Shown: one piece after another, positions 52,469 through 61,219 of the stretch
Layout: every line of letters begins with the position of its first letter
Position numbering within the stretch: position 1 is the stretch's first letter
Made by a program: the position numbers and the translations under genes
Notes under the pieces: model-generated
The model's input: only the letters and a program-made list of their open reading frames with translations
Databases searched by the model: none
Told to the model about the DNA's origin: nothing
Source of the DNA: Verrucomicrobiaceae bacterium
Lineage (GTDB): Bacteria; Verrucomicrobiota; Verrucomicrobiia; Verrucomicrobiales; Verrucomicrobiaceae
Direction of reading: 5' to 3'
Assembly: GCA_027486585.1 (NCBI GenBank)
Contig: JAIXOU010000064.1
Span: 16,885 to 80,884 of the forward strand
DNA: 64,000 nt

Positions 52469-52834
52469 ATGAGCTCGAACATGCCAACCGATCATGAACA
52501 CCAGGCTTTGAATGAATCATCCGCCGCTAAAAAAGCGGTGGTGGATCTGCTGCGCATCTGTCTCGAACGCATTGATTGGCAGGGAGAACTTTCTGAATGG
52601 CAAAACCGACTCCTCCATGCTCTCGACCGACTTCAGTCTGCTCTCATTTCTGAAACCGAGTTGCCACCAATGCGGTTCACTGGATACCAGATGGATTGCC
52701 TTGCTAATCTTTGCCGGGCCGCAAGATCTTCAGACAAGCAAGACATTCTAGAGTGTGGTTTGCATTTTTGTGATGCCTTCGCTCCGTCTGATCCATGTCA
52801 TTGCGGAGGATGGCTTGATAGTCAAAGAAACTGA
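52469..52834 (+). CDS. Uncharacterised helical protein
   Basis: 121 residues, helical throughout (AVVDLLRICLERIDWQGELSEWQ, LHALDRLQSALISE) with Cys and His near the C-terminus (HFCDAFAPSDPCHCGGW). Not recognised. Located 73 bp after the PD-(D/E)XK gene, on the same strand. Confidence 0.55.
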   Translation: MSSNMPTDHEHQALNESSAAKKAVVDLLRICLERIDWQGELSEWQNRLLHALDRLQSALISETELPPMRFTGYQMDCLANLCRAARSSDKQDILECGLHFCDAFAPSDPCHCGGWLDSQRN

Positions 52835-52888
52835 ATGCAATTTAAGCCATAACTATCAGCAAGAAAATAGAGTATCAAACTTCTAAGT

Positions 52889-53509
52889 ATGAACGAAGCC
52901 CCGACAGGTCAATCGAAAGCTAGCCTTAAACGAGAACAAAAGCGTTTTAGCGCCGAAACCAAAGATTTTAGAGAAAGATTGGAAACGCTAATCAAGAAAT
53001 ATGAACTCTCTGAGGAGGTGGCTTACCATTTAAAGCAAGATTTAAAAAAGAAAACTGACATGCCTTTCTATGGCTTGCGGGTAGCACGCCCAAAGAAAAT
53101 GACTTCACGTTCAAACCTTTTCAGCGTGGTTAAAGGATACGTGCAGTTTTTAGTAAGCGTGGCTGACGAAAAGTTTTCTTTAAATTTAATACAGATGTTA
53201 AACCGTCAGCAGGGTCAGGTTTTGAGGCGTCTCGCAAAACGGCATGGCAATAAAAAAGATATATGGGATCACGTTATTCCTACCAGTTACGTCGTCTCCG
53301 AAATCATGGCTATGCTAAAATTTGGATGTTTAAACGATCTTGAAAAACTATTGCGTTTGTATTCAGAAGCCGGGCAAAAAGGCATCACAAAAGCTGAAGA
53401 TGCAAAACTCACTCAAAAAGGCTTGAGGAACAACATGCCCACTGGTTGGAATTGGCGAAATCAAGACGCAAACCCATTTGCTCGTTATGTAGAAGCCGGA
53501 ATTTGCTAG
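52889..53509 (+). CDS. Uncharacterised protein, possibly HNH-like
   Basis: 206 residues, basic N-terminus (SKASLKREQKRFSAETK), LIQMLNRQQGQVLRRLAK, then WDHVIPTSYVVSEI, where DHVIP recalls HNH endonucleases, and RNNMPTGWNWRNQDANPFARY at the end. The HNH assignment is weak because no Cys pair or clear second His is present. Convergent with the small zinc protein gene; stops 10 bp apart. Confidence 0.55.
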   Translation: MNEAPTGQSKASLKREQKRFSAETKDFRERLETLIKKYELSEEVAYHLKQDLKKKTDMPFYGLRVARPKKMTSRSNLFSVVKGYVQFLVSVADEKFSLNLIQMLNRQQGQVLRRLAKRHGNKKDIWDHVIPTSYVVSEIMAMLKFGCLNDLEKLLRLYSEAGQKGITKAEDAKLTQKGLRNNMPTGWNWRNQDANPFARYVEAGIC

Positions 53510-53518
53510 CCTTTGAAG

Positions 53519-53749
53519 CTATAGTTTGAGTTTGTTTGTAATTTTTTCGAATTTGCATCTAGGGCAAACATCGCCTCGTCGCCGCCGTTCATGAATCTGA
53601 TGAGCAAGCTCATTTCGACAAATCGCATTAGCTGTTTGCCTGTGTGTAAGTCCAGCCTCTTCTTTCAGGCAGTCATCGCAAAGGGGGCCTTTGTGTCTCA
53701 GATTATGAAGAATCTTTTCGCAATTACTCAACCGATTTCTTTTTTCCAT
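53519..53749 (-). CDS. Small zinc-binding protein with two CxxC pairs
   Basis: 76 residues. GPLCDDCLKEEAGL and GDVCPRCKFEKI give two C-x-x-C pairs, with a helical segment LTHRQTANAICRNELAHQI between them, so one zinc site is likely and DNA or protein recognition possible. ATG 53749 is preferred; the frame to 53842 overlaps the divergent gene at 53841. Confidence 0.65.
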   Translation of the reverse strand: MEKRNRLSNCEKILHNLRHKGPLCDDCLKEEAGLTHRQTANAICRNELAHQIHERRRRGDVCPRCKFEKITNKLKL

Positions 53750-53840
53750 CAGACACAAACGTTGACCGCTTAATGAGCTTATCAAATCCCTAGTAGGACT
53801 CACAAAGATTCGCGCAAAATCCTGTAGCTTAGAATAGCGC

Positions 53841-54317
53841 ATGAAACCATCCGGACAAACTAATGACTTGGCGCTGGCAGCCCACGACCCCTATACCATC
53901 CGACGCCTGATCACTAACCAAAGAGAGGAGCACATGGCGCACGCCTTCCGTGCGGGTTACGGTGGGATGCAGGACTACAACAGGCTTGTGCCGTTGCTGC
54001 GCAAACTGCCGCTTGAGGAGCTTCCTCAATGGCTTGACCTGATGGATGAAGTCTATGAAAGCCATCGATTGTGCCAACCCTGCGGTTGCAAGGTGCTGGC
54101 TTATCAAATTCTGATCAGTGAGGGTCGGTTGCCAGAGCGCCACCTGGACTACCTAGAACAATATCGGAACATCATTACGCGCTATCCTCCTGTTGGGGGT
54201 CGTGACTTCATGGGCGAGGTGATTCAATCCCTTTATCAGGGGCAAGAGCACCCGAATGCCAAGAAGCACCTGGCTTGGTGGAGTTCGGTTTTCGAAACAA
54301 GCCTTAGGCCAGATTAG
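53841..54317 (+). CDS. Uncharacterised protein with NQRxEHxxHAFRAG motif, short form
   Basis: 158 residues, paralogous to the 213-residue protein at 39678-40319: IRRLITNQREEHMAHAFRAG, GMQDYNRLVPLLRKL, WLDLMDEVYESHRLCQPCG, VLAYQILI, then HLAWWSSVFE. The Cys pair (CQPC) is kept in both. It lacks the C-terminal basic extension of the other copy. Divergent from the small zinc protein gene. Confidence 0.7.
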   Translation: MKPSGQTNDLALAAHDPYTIRRLITNQREEHMAHAFRAGYGGMQDYNRLVPLLRKLPLEELPQWLDLMDEVYESHRLCQPCGCKVLAYQILISEGRLPERHLDYLEQYRNIITRYPPVGGRDFMGEVIQSLYQGQEHPNAKKHLAWWSSVFETSLRPD

Positions 54318-54428
54318 GCCGAGTCTTGCAGTGCAAGCTCTGCCTGAAAAGTGAATGAAACACCCATGCATTGCGTCATTTTTTCATTGTATTAGAAATT
54401 AATCACTCAATCCGTTCATCTGTTACTC

Positions 54429-55451
54429 ATGAATAAACAACAACACAGAGGCGGTGCCACACCCTTGATTCAAAGGCTGGAGAAACTCGTCAATCAGCTC
54501 AAGAAGCAGCAGTTCACAGCTTCTTATGAGGAGTTATCCAAACGATTGGGAGTCAGCTTGCGCACGGTGAAAAGGGATGTCGACTTTTTGAGGACGCGTG
54601 GATATCAGATCGATTATCGAAAAGGTCATGGTTTCTCGATTGTGGAGCCCGGAGGATCACTCAAGCAGTTGTTGCAAGAAGACACGGGGGAGTTGCTGCC
54701 ATCGATTGCCCTCATTCGTACGATGCTGGGGTCTATTTCAAAAATAAGTCCCGGATCAGGAGCTCGCGATGTGCTTAGTCAGTTTGGTCATTTGCTGGAA
54801 CAGCATGACATCAAGGTAGACCAGATCGGGAATTACATTTCCAGCACAGCTCAACCCATACCAAACAGGCTGCTGCCGACCTTCCGCCACGTCGTCAAAG
54901 CGCTGTTGGAAAAAAAGAAGCTCCTGATTCACTACAAGAGCAACAAGGATCCCCAACCGCAAGAACGCTGCATTCATCCCTATCATCTCATCGAGAATGA
55001 AGGGCGCTGGTACTGCCTAGCTTATTGCAGCAAGGGAAGGGGACGTCGAATGTATGCCCTGTGGCGCATTGAAAAAGCTGTGGTGAGTGAAGAGTCATTT
55101 GAGAGGCCCTCAGAACTCGACGCCTTCCAGTTCTGGGAAGAACAATCCCAGGTGTTTGGCGTTTGGGTCAATGGGGCACGCAAAGAGGAAATCGTTCTCC
55201 GCATGAAAGGTTATGCTGCACGGCTGCTTGAAGAGTCCAGCTACCGCCCCAAGGCCATGAAAGTTCGACGTCCCTCGGCGGATCCGGAATCAGTGCGGGT
55301 CAGTTTTTATGCCTCGGCTTTTGAGGATGTGGTCCCATGGATCATGCGTTGGGGTGCTTACTGTGAAGTGGTTTCACCACCCGAATTACGTCAACTCGTC
55401 GCAACCCAGGCAAAACGAATGCTCAGTCTTTATGAGCCATCCAATGGGTAA
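54429..55451 (+). CDS. HTH-WYL transcriptional regulator
   Basis: 340 residues. N-terminal helix-turn-helix (TASYEELSKRLGVSLRTVKRDVDFL), then the WYL domain (LLIHYKSNKDPQPQERCIHPYHL, GRWYCLAYCSKGRGRRMYALWRI) and a WCX-like C-terminus. WYL regulators bind nucleic acid or nucleotides and often control defence loci. It precedes the HNH-like gene at 55524 by 72 bp and follows the NQR-HAFRAG gene. Confidence 0.88.
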   Translation: MNKQQHRGGATPLIQRLEKLVNQLKKQQFTASYEELSKRLGVSLRTVKRDVDFLRTRGYQIDYRKGHGFSIVEPGGSLKQLLQEDTGELLPSIALIRTMLGSISKISPGSGARDVLSQFGHLLEQHDIKVDQIGNYISSTAQPIPNRLLPTFRHVVKALLEKKKLLIHYKSNKDPQPQERCIHPYHLIENEGRWYCLAYCSKGRGRRMYALWRIEKAVVSEESFERPSELDAFQFWEEQSQVFGVWVNGARKEEIVLRMKGYAARLLEESSYRPKAMKVRRPSADPESVRVSFYASAFEDVVPWIMRWGAYCEVVSPPELRQLVATQAKRMLSLYEPSNG

Positions 55452-55523
55452 GAACTCAAAACGAGATATGCCGCTTCTGGCTAAATTCCCAACATCCTGA
55501 CACTTGAGAAGCGCTCATTCATC

Positions 55524-56150
55524 ATGAAATACACCCACCACCAACGCAGAAACCCTGTTCCTTCACTGATGCCTTTGGGCGAAGATGAAAAGTCACTCGT
55601 CCGCATGGCGGCAGCCCGCATTTTGCTGCCGGATCCAGCTACGGTGAAATCCTTCAATCATGAAATGTTTCCAACGATTCGTGCTCCACGCGAGCTCTAT
55701 CAGGAGCTGAAGCTGAAAGATCGGATTGTTGGAATGTGTGACGACAACACCACGCCTCGCTGGGCACTTTTATGGACTCACGGCATTCCTGGCAAGAGCA
55801 AGCAGCCAACTCTTGGCTGGACCATTGCTCACGTCTGGGATCGGAGCCAGGATTTAGATGCCTACAGTCGCCTTGCCAACCTTGCTCTCATACCGGAATA
55901 CCTTGGCGGTCTGTCAGACAAACAAGGCCCGCTGACACGATACCTGCGATATCACGCATGGCAGGTCTATCAATGGAAGCCAGTTGATGCAGACGTGCCC
56001 ATCGTACCGGATCATTATGCTGAGATCTGCTGGAACTATCTGACGCCTGTCGATGACCCCGCTGGTTTCTTTCGGGATGAATTTGCTTCGGCCAACTGCC
56101 GGCGCAGTAGGGTTTTGAAGCCTTTGATGCTGCCCCAATTGCTTTCCTGA
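55524..56150 (+). CDS. Uncharacterised protein, possibly HNH-type nuclease
   Basis: 208 residues. GWTIAHVWDRSQDLDAYSRLANLALIP contains H..W....D...Y...ANL.L.P, a pattern seen in some HNH-fold proteins, followed by DKQGPLTRYLRYHAW. Not enough for a firm family call. The neighbourhood (WYL regulator upstream) suits a defence or restriction role. Confidence 0.55.
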   Translation: MKYTHHQRRNPVPSLMPLGEDEKSLVRMAAARILLPDPATVKSFNHEMFPTIRAPRELYQELKLKDRIVGMCDDNTTPRWALLWTHGIPGKSKQPTLGWTIAHVWDRSQDLDAYSRLANLALIPEYLGGLSDKQGPLTRYLRYHAWQVYQWKPVDADVPIVPDHYAEICWNYLTPVDDPAGFFRDEFASANCRRSRVLKPLMLPQLLS

Positions 56151-56463
56151 GCTGCAATCAAGAGAGCAGGGCTCTATTCATCAATCGGATGATCAAACAA
56201 CCCTGACAGCCATGCTTTGATTGCGATGGATCGTTGGTAAACGGAGCATTGCTTTCATAAGCGGGAACGATCAATTTCAAATGACGCAATGGATATTTGC
56301 TCCTTAAAGGGTGCAATCTAGTCAATTGGAGATGGAATCAGGTGCTGATGAGTCATCGAAAGCCTTAATGCTTCCTAAAAGGGGCGAAAAAGTAAATTTG
56401 CACGTGAATGCCTTGATTTTTGATTAGCGTCGGATAAAAATGCTCCTTTGAAGAGTCAAAAAT
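56151..56463. other. Intergenic region with hipB promoter
   Basis: 313 bp without a gene. It should contain the HipB-controlled promoter of hipBST. I see no clear palindrome; the region near 56380-56460 is AT-rich. Confidence 0.4.
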
Positions 56464-56703
56464 ATGAATCTGGTATCCTTGGTGCGTTTTCATCGCAAAG
56501 CTGCAGAGCTTACACAAATCAAACTTGCTGAATTGGCCAGCGTCAGTCGCAAGGTCGTGCAGTGCATCGAGGCGGGTGGAGACCAGGTGTCATGGAAAAA
56601 TGTGCAGGCAATTCTCACTGTTCTCAATGTGACACTGATCCCTGCCGGGCCGCTGGTTTCGCAGTGGCAGGAAAGTACCGAACCACAAGATCAAGAAGCA
56701 TGA
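56464..56703 (+). CDS. hipB: HipB-like antitoxin and repressor
   Basis: 79 residues, an XRE helix-turn-helix (LTQIKLAELASVSRKVVQCIE) followed by SWKNVQAILTVLNVTLIPAGP. As first gene of a three-gene hipBST operon it binds promoter DNA and contributes to toxin control. Its stop overlaps the hipS start (ATGA). Confidence 0.88.
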   Translation: MNLVSLVRFHRKAAELTQIKLAELASVSRKVVQCIEAGGDQVSWKNVQAILTVLNVTLIPAGPLVSQWQESTEPQDQEA

Positions 56704-57047
56704 ACATCACTGCTCCTGAGTCGAAGTCGTCTTCACGGCAGGCCAAGGTTTTCCAGCGTGATGTTCTCGCGGGACGCGTTGCTGAACTTGAGGCTGGTCA
56801 ATGGAGCTTCGCTTATGAGTCTGGCTACCAAGGGCCGCCAGTTTCCCTGAGCCTGCCCCTTCGTGCAGAGCCCTACCTTTTTGTAGATTTTCCGCCGTTC
56901 TTAGACGGACTGCTTCCAGAAGGCGTACAGCTGGAGGCTTTGCTGAAGCAGCTGAAAATCGATCGACGGGACAGCTACCGGCAATTGATCGCAGTGGGGC
57001 AGGATGTGGTTGGGTCGCTCAAGGTGATTGAGGAGGGCGGAAAATGA
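56700..57047 (+). CDS. hipS: HipS (separate HipA N-subdomain), antitoxin of HipBST
   Basis: 115 residues corresponding to the N-terminal subdomain of HipA (VFQRDVLAGRVAELEAGQWSFAYE, FLDGLLPEGVQLEALLKQL, LIAVGQDVVGSLKV). In tripartite HipBST systems this separate protein is the direct inhibitor of the kinase HipT. Four-base overlap with hipB before and hipT after. Confidence 0.87.
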   Translation: MNITAPESKSSSRQAKVFQRDVLAGRVAELEAGQWSFAYESGYQGPPVSLSLPLRAEPYLFVDFPPFLDGLLPEGVQLEALLKQLKIDRRDSYRQLIAVGQDVVGSLKVIEEGGK

Positions 57048-57982
57048 ACCGTTGCCGGATCACCTTGGAGGAAATTCCCGACGGAATTCGCTACAGCCGA
57101 GCTGGCCTTAAACGTCTGGATCCACGCCTGATGGGTATCCAGCTCCTGCCATACACCTTGGCGCAGCAGTTGGAAGAAGCCGCAGCGCGTGCTCATAAGA
57201 TGTCGGTGCAGGGGGTGCAGCCGAAGCTTAGCGCTGTTTTGCGAATCAAGGAGAGCCGCTTCGAGGTCGTTGACCGAGGTGGTCGGTTCATTCTGAAATC
57301 GTGTCTGCCACAATGGCCGGAGGTGCCTGCCAATGAGGCTCTGACGATGACTCTTGCTGAATCCGTTGGGATTGAGGTTCCCGTGCACGGGTTGGTAGAA
57401 GCGACTGACGGTTCGATGGTCTACTTCATCCGGAGGTTTGATCGCGCTGGACAGAGCGAGCGGCTACCTCTTGAAGACGGTGCTCAGCTGCTGGGCCATA
57501 CCCGCGACACGAAATACGACAGCTCGATGGAGCAGGTGGTTGGCATGATCGACCGATTCTGCACGTTTCCGGTGATTGAAAAGCGCAAGCTGATGCAGCG
57601 AGTCTGGTTTTGTTTTCTCACGGGCAACGAGGACATGCATCTAAAAAACTGGTCTCTGCTCAGCCGTTCAGGGCGGGTTACGCTGAGTCCTGCCTATGAT
57701 TTGCTCAACACGAGCATCATCCTGAAAAACCCGCAGGAAGAAATCGCCCTATCAATCCGTGGTCGGAAGCGCAACCTCAACCGGAGCGACTTGCTTGACT
57801 ACCTTGCAGTGGAACGTTGCGGTCTGCCGCCCGACCTGATGCGGACTGATCTGGAGAAGTTGTTGGCACAAGCGGAGGCAGAGTGGCCTGCCTGGATTCA
57901 CCAAAGCTTTCTAAGCGAACCCAAACGTGAAGCCTACTTGCAATTGGTTCGCCAACGGGTGGCACGGCTGCGCATTACATAG
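57044..57982 (+). CDS. hipT: HipT kinase toxin of HipBST
   Basis: 312 residues. It has the catalytic kinase core of HipA without its N-subdomain. The glycine-rich loop is SVQGVQPKLS (54-63), with Ser and Gln at the positions of the Ser-x-Ser autophosphorylation pair, then catalytic GNEDMHLKNWSL and SPAYDLLNTS. HipT enzymes phosphorylate aminoacyl-tRNA synthetases (TrpS in E. coli), halting translation. Only one of the paired phosphosites is Ser here, which may alter regulation. Confidence 0.9.
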   Translation: MNRCRITLEEIPDGIRYSRAGLKRLDPRLMGIQLLPYTLAQQLEEAAARAHKMSVQGVQPKLSAVLRIKESRFEVVDRGGRFILKSCLPQWPEVPANEALTMTLAESVGIEVPVHGLVEATDGSMVYFIRRFDRAGQSERLPLEDGAQLLGHTRDTKYDSSMEQVVGMIDRFCTFPVIEKRKLMQRVWFCFLTGNEDMHLKNWSLLSRSGRVTLSPAYDLLNTSIILKNPQEEIALSIRGRKRNLNRSDLLDYLAVERCGLPPDLMRTDLEKLLAQAEAEWPAWIHQSFLSEPKREAYLQLVRQRVARLRIT

Positions 57983-58106
57983 ACTCAATCGATCAAGTGA
58001 GTTGCATTGGCTCTAGTGCGGCCTGCTCTGCTATGCCGCGTTTCTTGTTCTAACAAGTGCGGCTCCAACCTCTGGATTGCTCGTTAGCACTATGTTTTAA
58101 AACAGG

Positions 58107-58147
58107 TATATCAGATATTCTTTGACTTAATATCTGATATATCAGAT
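58107..58147. promoter_or_regulatory. Palindromic operator upstream of second hipB-like gene
   Basis: A perfect 13-bp inverted repeat TATATCAGATATT / AATATCTGATATA with 9-bp spacer (58107-58119, 58129-58141) overlaps a perfect 16-bp palindrome (58132-58147, ATCTGATATATCAGAT). It ends 9 bases before the GTG start, consistent with autorepression by the XRE protein. Confidence 0.8.
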
Positions 58148-58156
58148 CTATAGACA

Positions 58157-58471
58157 GTGAATACCTCTTCATTGCCATTGCCTGTGATCCACACGTTGCG
58201 AAAGCTAGGGCGTGATCTCTCCCTAGCCAGACGCAAACGGGGAATATCAACCGCCGACATGGCTTCACGTCTCTTTGTCAGCAAAGACACTCTTTGGCGG
58301 TTAGAGAAGGGGGATCCAACAGTCTCGATGGGAACCATGGCAACGGCTGCCTTTGTCCTTCAATTGCACCAGAGACTTGGCGATTTGGCAGCTCCATCAA
58401 GCGATCATCTCGCGCTTGAACTCGATGAACAACGACTCCCCAAGCGAATTCGGAGGCCAGTTCAAAAATGA
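58157..58471 (+). CDS. HipB-like XRE regulator, second locus
   Basis: 104 residues, GTG start. Helix-turn-helix GISTADMASRLFVSKDTLWRLEKG, then VSMGTMATAAFVLQLHQRL. It is next to the broken hipA-like gene (ATGA overlap) and under the palindromic operator, so it is the antitoxin of a dead toxin gene. It differs greatly from hipB of the HipBST set. Confidence 0.85.
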   Translation: MNTSSLPLPVIHTLRKLGRDLSLARRKRGISTADMASRLFVSKDTLWRLEKGDPTVSMGTMATAAFVLQLHQRLGDLAAPSSDHLALELDEQRLPKRIRRPVQK

Positions 58472-59194
58472 GCATCGAAGTGCACATCGAATGGGAGGGC
58501 ACGACTCAGCTAGTCGGACGACTTTACTCTGCAGGTCGAGGGCAGGCCGTGTCCTTTGAGTATTCTGCCGAATGGTTGGCGAGGCAATCAGCCTTCGCCA
58601 TTGACCCTACGTCGATACCGATGCAGCGCGGTGTGATGCACAGTTCCTTCCTTTTTGGAGCCATCCAGGATTGCGGCCCTGATCGCTGGGGGAAAATTCT
58701 CATCGAGAGGGCGGTTCGTAAGGGGGTTTTAGAACAGCGTCCATTTCAGGAAATCGATTACGTTTTAGCTTTGGACGACCATTCCCGAATAGGCGCTCTT
58801 CGATTCAAAAGGGGGTATGAAGAAACCTTTTTGACGCAGGGAACTGGGAAATTGCCTCCTGTCGTCCAATTGCCAGCGTTGCTCCGTGCCACCGAGGCAA
58901 TTCACAGTGAAACGGAAACAGCCAAAGATCTAAGGTTCCTGCTGGGACAGGGCTCGCCTCTTGGTGGCGCGCGTCCCAAGTCAGCCGTGGTTCTGCCGGA
59001 TGGAAATCTCGGCATCGCGAAGTTTCCAAAGCCTGACGACGTGCGTGACATTGCTGCCGGGGAAATTCTCGCCCTGAGTTTGGCGCGTGCTTCGGGCATT
59101 CGGACGGCAGATCATCAGCTGGTGCTCGTGGGTGGGCTATGCTGTTGCCGTGATCAAGCGCTTTGACCGAGAGCAAGGATGCCGCTACCCTCAA
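58468..59194 (+). pseudogene. hipA-like toxin kinase, frameshifted and truncated
   Basis: The N-terminal part follows HipA (EGTTQLVGRLYSAGRGQAVSF, PDRWGKILIERAV, FLLGQGSPLGGARPKSAV, LGIAKFPKPDDVRDIAAGEIL). At 59137 one extra C shifts the frame: frame 1 runs to a stop at 59166, and frame 2 continues as YAVAVIKRFDREQGCRYPQ, the expected next HipA segment. Homology then ends near 59194, so the catalytic GNxDxHxKN part is missing. It cannot make an active kinase. Confidence 0.85.
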
Positions 59195-59480
59195 GTGCCG
59201 GTTGTGTGCAGAGAAAAAGGCAAAACTGCCAGAAAACTCGAACTCATGCCGACAAAGAAAGCTTCCGCTCTGGAGGTGCCACTTGTGACCAGTTGGGCTA
59301 AAATCGTTGGGAGAAGTCTGCGCCTTTACTTTCGACTGGAATCGAATCGAGCCGCTAGCTTTGATCCGGTCGTCAAGAACCTGAAAGGAAAACGACTCAT
59401 CCCTGTCTCATGCGAGCAGCGCCGGGATTTAAAAGGAATGGAAGTGATGCTGGAATTTCGTCCCAGCCACTTTGGGGGCC
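59195..59480 (+). other. Foreign segment joined to hipA relic
   Basis: An open frame continues through this stretch from the shifted hipA frame, with protein-like content (PLVTSWAKIVGRSLRLYFRLE) but no match to HipA or to any family I know. It lies between the hipA break and the IS3 remnant and may be leftover DNA of an inserted element or of another gene. Confidence 0.35.
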
Positions 59481-59580
59481 GAGGGCTTGCTCCTTGAACT
59501 CGGGCGTATAGCGTTGATAGGTTTTCTGGTTCATGGAAGGACTATAGTTTGTTGATTTGTCCTTGGTCCAGAAATCTACA
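59481..59580 (-). mobile_element. IS3-family transposase remnant (orfA start)
   Basis: On the minus strand the ATG at 59534 reads MNQKTYQRYTPEFKEQAL, the normal opening of IS3-group OrfA, and stops matching after 18 codons at 59481. Upstream of the ATG, DNA to about 59580 (TGTAGATTTCTGGACC) resembles an IS3-type left end. The rest of the element is absent, so it has been cut by deletion. Confidence 0.65.
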
Positions 59581-59760
59581 GCACCTCAGCTACCTCCCCG
59601 CAATGCTCAGACGTCTGGCTGGATGCAGGTGAATTGCAAAAAATTCGTGCTGAAAAAGCAAACTTAAACGATAATCAACATATAACTCAAATCTTGTCGT
59701 TCGTTGAACTTGTATTTCAACGGCAGTTCGAATCTTCGTGTTAATCTTCATTAAATTATT

Positions 59761-60660
59761 ATGGCTAAAACATCTTCTTCGTCCGCCCGATCCAGCAATT
59801 CAGGCTCTTCATCCAATTCCAATCTTAAGGTATTGTGGTTAGCCTTGGTTCCTCTGGTCCTTGTTGGGCTTCTGAGCTGGGGGCTTGTTTCCCTTCCTCA
59901 GGGTGGCGGTGCCTTACTGGCAGAAGGTAAAACTTATGCTGTCTGGGTCAAGGAGCTTGAGGTCGAGCCCAGGCGTCCAGATGGCAGCTCTTGGGATGTG
60001 GATGGCAGCGCACCCGATCTGGCGGTCGCCATCGGCTGGGAGGGACACGAACTTCTGCGCACGATTGTGGCCGATAACTCGGTTTTGGCCACCTGGGATC
60101 CTGTGGCCTTGAAAGTTTCGACCTTACTGAAGGGAGAGATCAGCCGGGGGGAAGCTCAGCGACTGGCGAAATTTCGCGTTCGAAAAGGCATGGAAATGGT
60201 CGTGGGCGTGTATGATCACGATCTTCTGGATGCAGAGCCCATTGCGTCTACTCGCTTGAAAGTGGATCAGCTTGTCTTTGGCCTGAATCAGCTGGCATCA
60301 GGGAAGGGGGTTCGCCGTTTGGTCTTGGCTGTGGAAGAAGTGGATCAGGTGGGAACGCCTCACCAAAATGAGGGGGCCCCTTTGCTGGTGGACTGGAGCA
60401 CCGAAAACCCAGTCGAATTGGCGGGATCCGCAAGGCTTTTTGGCGAGCAGACTCAGCAGCTGCTGCAGGGCTTGTCTGAGGAGATGTCTTTGACTTTTGA
60501 AGACCTAGGCGAGGAGTATCAAAAGCAGATCGAAGAGCTTGCACTCCATCTTCAGGACGAGTTGAAAGCCGCTCGCATCGACGCTGAGCAAGCCGCGAAG
60601 ACCTTGGAGCAAGAGCTTCGTAAACTACGTAAATCCTTGAAAGCTGAGCTTGGCAAATGA
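59761..60660 (+). CDS. Membrane-anchored protein with C2-like core and coiled coil
   Basis: 299 residues. Ser-rich N-terminus, one membrane span (VLWLALVPLVLVGLLSWGLV), a beta-rich outer part with a C2-like feature (MEMVVGVYDHDLLDAEPIAST), then a long helical tail (LTFEDLGEEYQKQIEELALHL, TLEQELRKLRKSLKAELGK). It overlaps the PqiA-like gene by 4 bp, so they are likely partners, with a possible role in lipid or envelope handling. Confidence 0.65.
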   Translation: MAKTSSSSARSSNSGSSSNSNLKVLWLALVPLVLVGLLSWGLVSLPQGGGALLAEGKTYAVWVKELEVEPRRPDGSSWDVDGSAPDLAVAIGWEGHELLRTIVADNSVLATWDPVALKVSTLLKGEISRGEAQRLAKFRVRKGMEMVVGVYDHDLLDAEPIASTRLKVDQLVFGLNQLASGKGVRRLVLAVEEVDQVGTPHQNEGAPLLVDWSTENPVELAGSARLFGEQTQQLLQGLSEEMSLTFEDLGEEYQKQIEELALHLQDELKAARIDAEQAAKTLEQELRKLRKSLKAELGK

Positions 60661-61166
60661 GCTTGCAGCGTTCCCCGAATCTGAAAATTGCATTACTTGC
60701 GTTGGTGATGTTTTCGGCCTGCACGTTTGCCGCAGGTTTGGTTTTACCTCTGTTTATAATCGAGCCCCGAGCGGAGGAATGGACCGAAGCTCTTAAACTG
60801 CTCGCACCTGGAAAAATGCAATCCAAGGAATTCACGCTCCTAGGGGGCATTGCCGGCATGTGGCAGGGCGGTGAACGTGTGCTCGCCATCCTATTGGCTT
60901 TGTTTTCCGTCGTTCTACCATTGGCAAAACTCTCAATTCTCACGGTTGAGGCAGCTGCTCCCGAGGCACTCTCCGATTCGTGGCGTCAGCTCATGAAATC
61001 TGTCTCACGCTACGCCATGGTGGAGGTTTTTGTGGTCGCCTTGTTGGTGATGCTCGTCAAGGGCATGCCTGGCGGCAGCCGCATGGAGCTAGGCATCGGC
61101 ACCACCGCCTTTGTGTTGTCCGTGCTCACAGGGCTAGTAGCAGGCATGATCGAGAAAAAGTTATAG
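60657..61166 (+). CDS. PqiA-like membrane protein
   Basis: 169 residues. Family marks of paraquat-inducible protein A: a central GGIAGMWQGGERVLAILLALFSVVLP...KL segment and YAMVEVFVVALLVMLVKG. Four membrane spans. PqiA relatives act with MCE-type proteins in moving lipids between membranes. Here no MCE gene is present; the partner is the C2-like protein. Confidence 0.78.
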   Translation: MSLQRSPNLKIALLALVMFSACTFAAGLVLPLFIIEPRAEEWTEALKLLAPGKMQSKEFTLLGGIAGMWQGGERVLAILLALFSVVLPLAKLSILTVEAAAPEALSDSWRQLMKSVSRYAMVEVFVVALLVMLVKGMPGGSRMELGIGTTAFVLSVLTGLVAGMIEKKL

Positions 61167-61219
61167 TAGCAATAAGACTTTAGTTATTATACAAGCAAGA
61201 ATAAAAATCAAGAAAGCAG

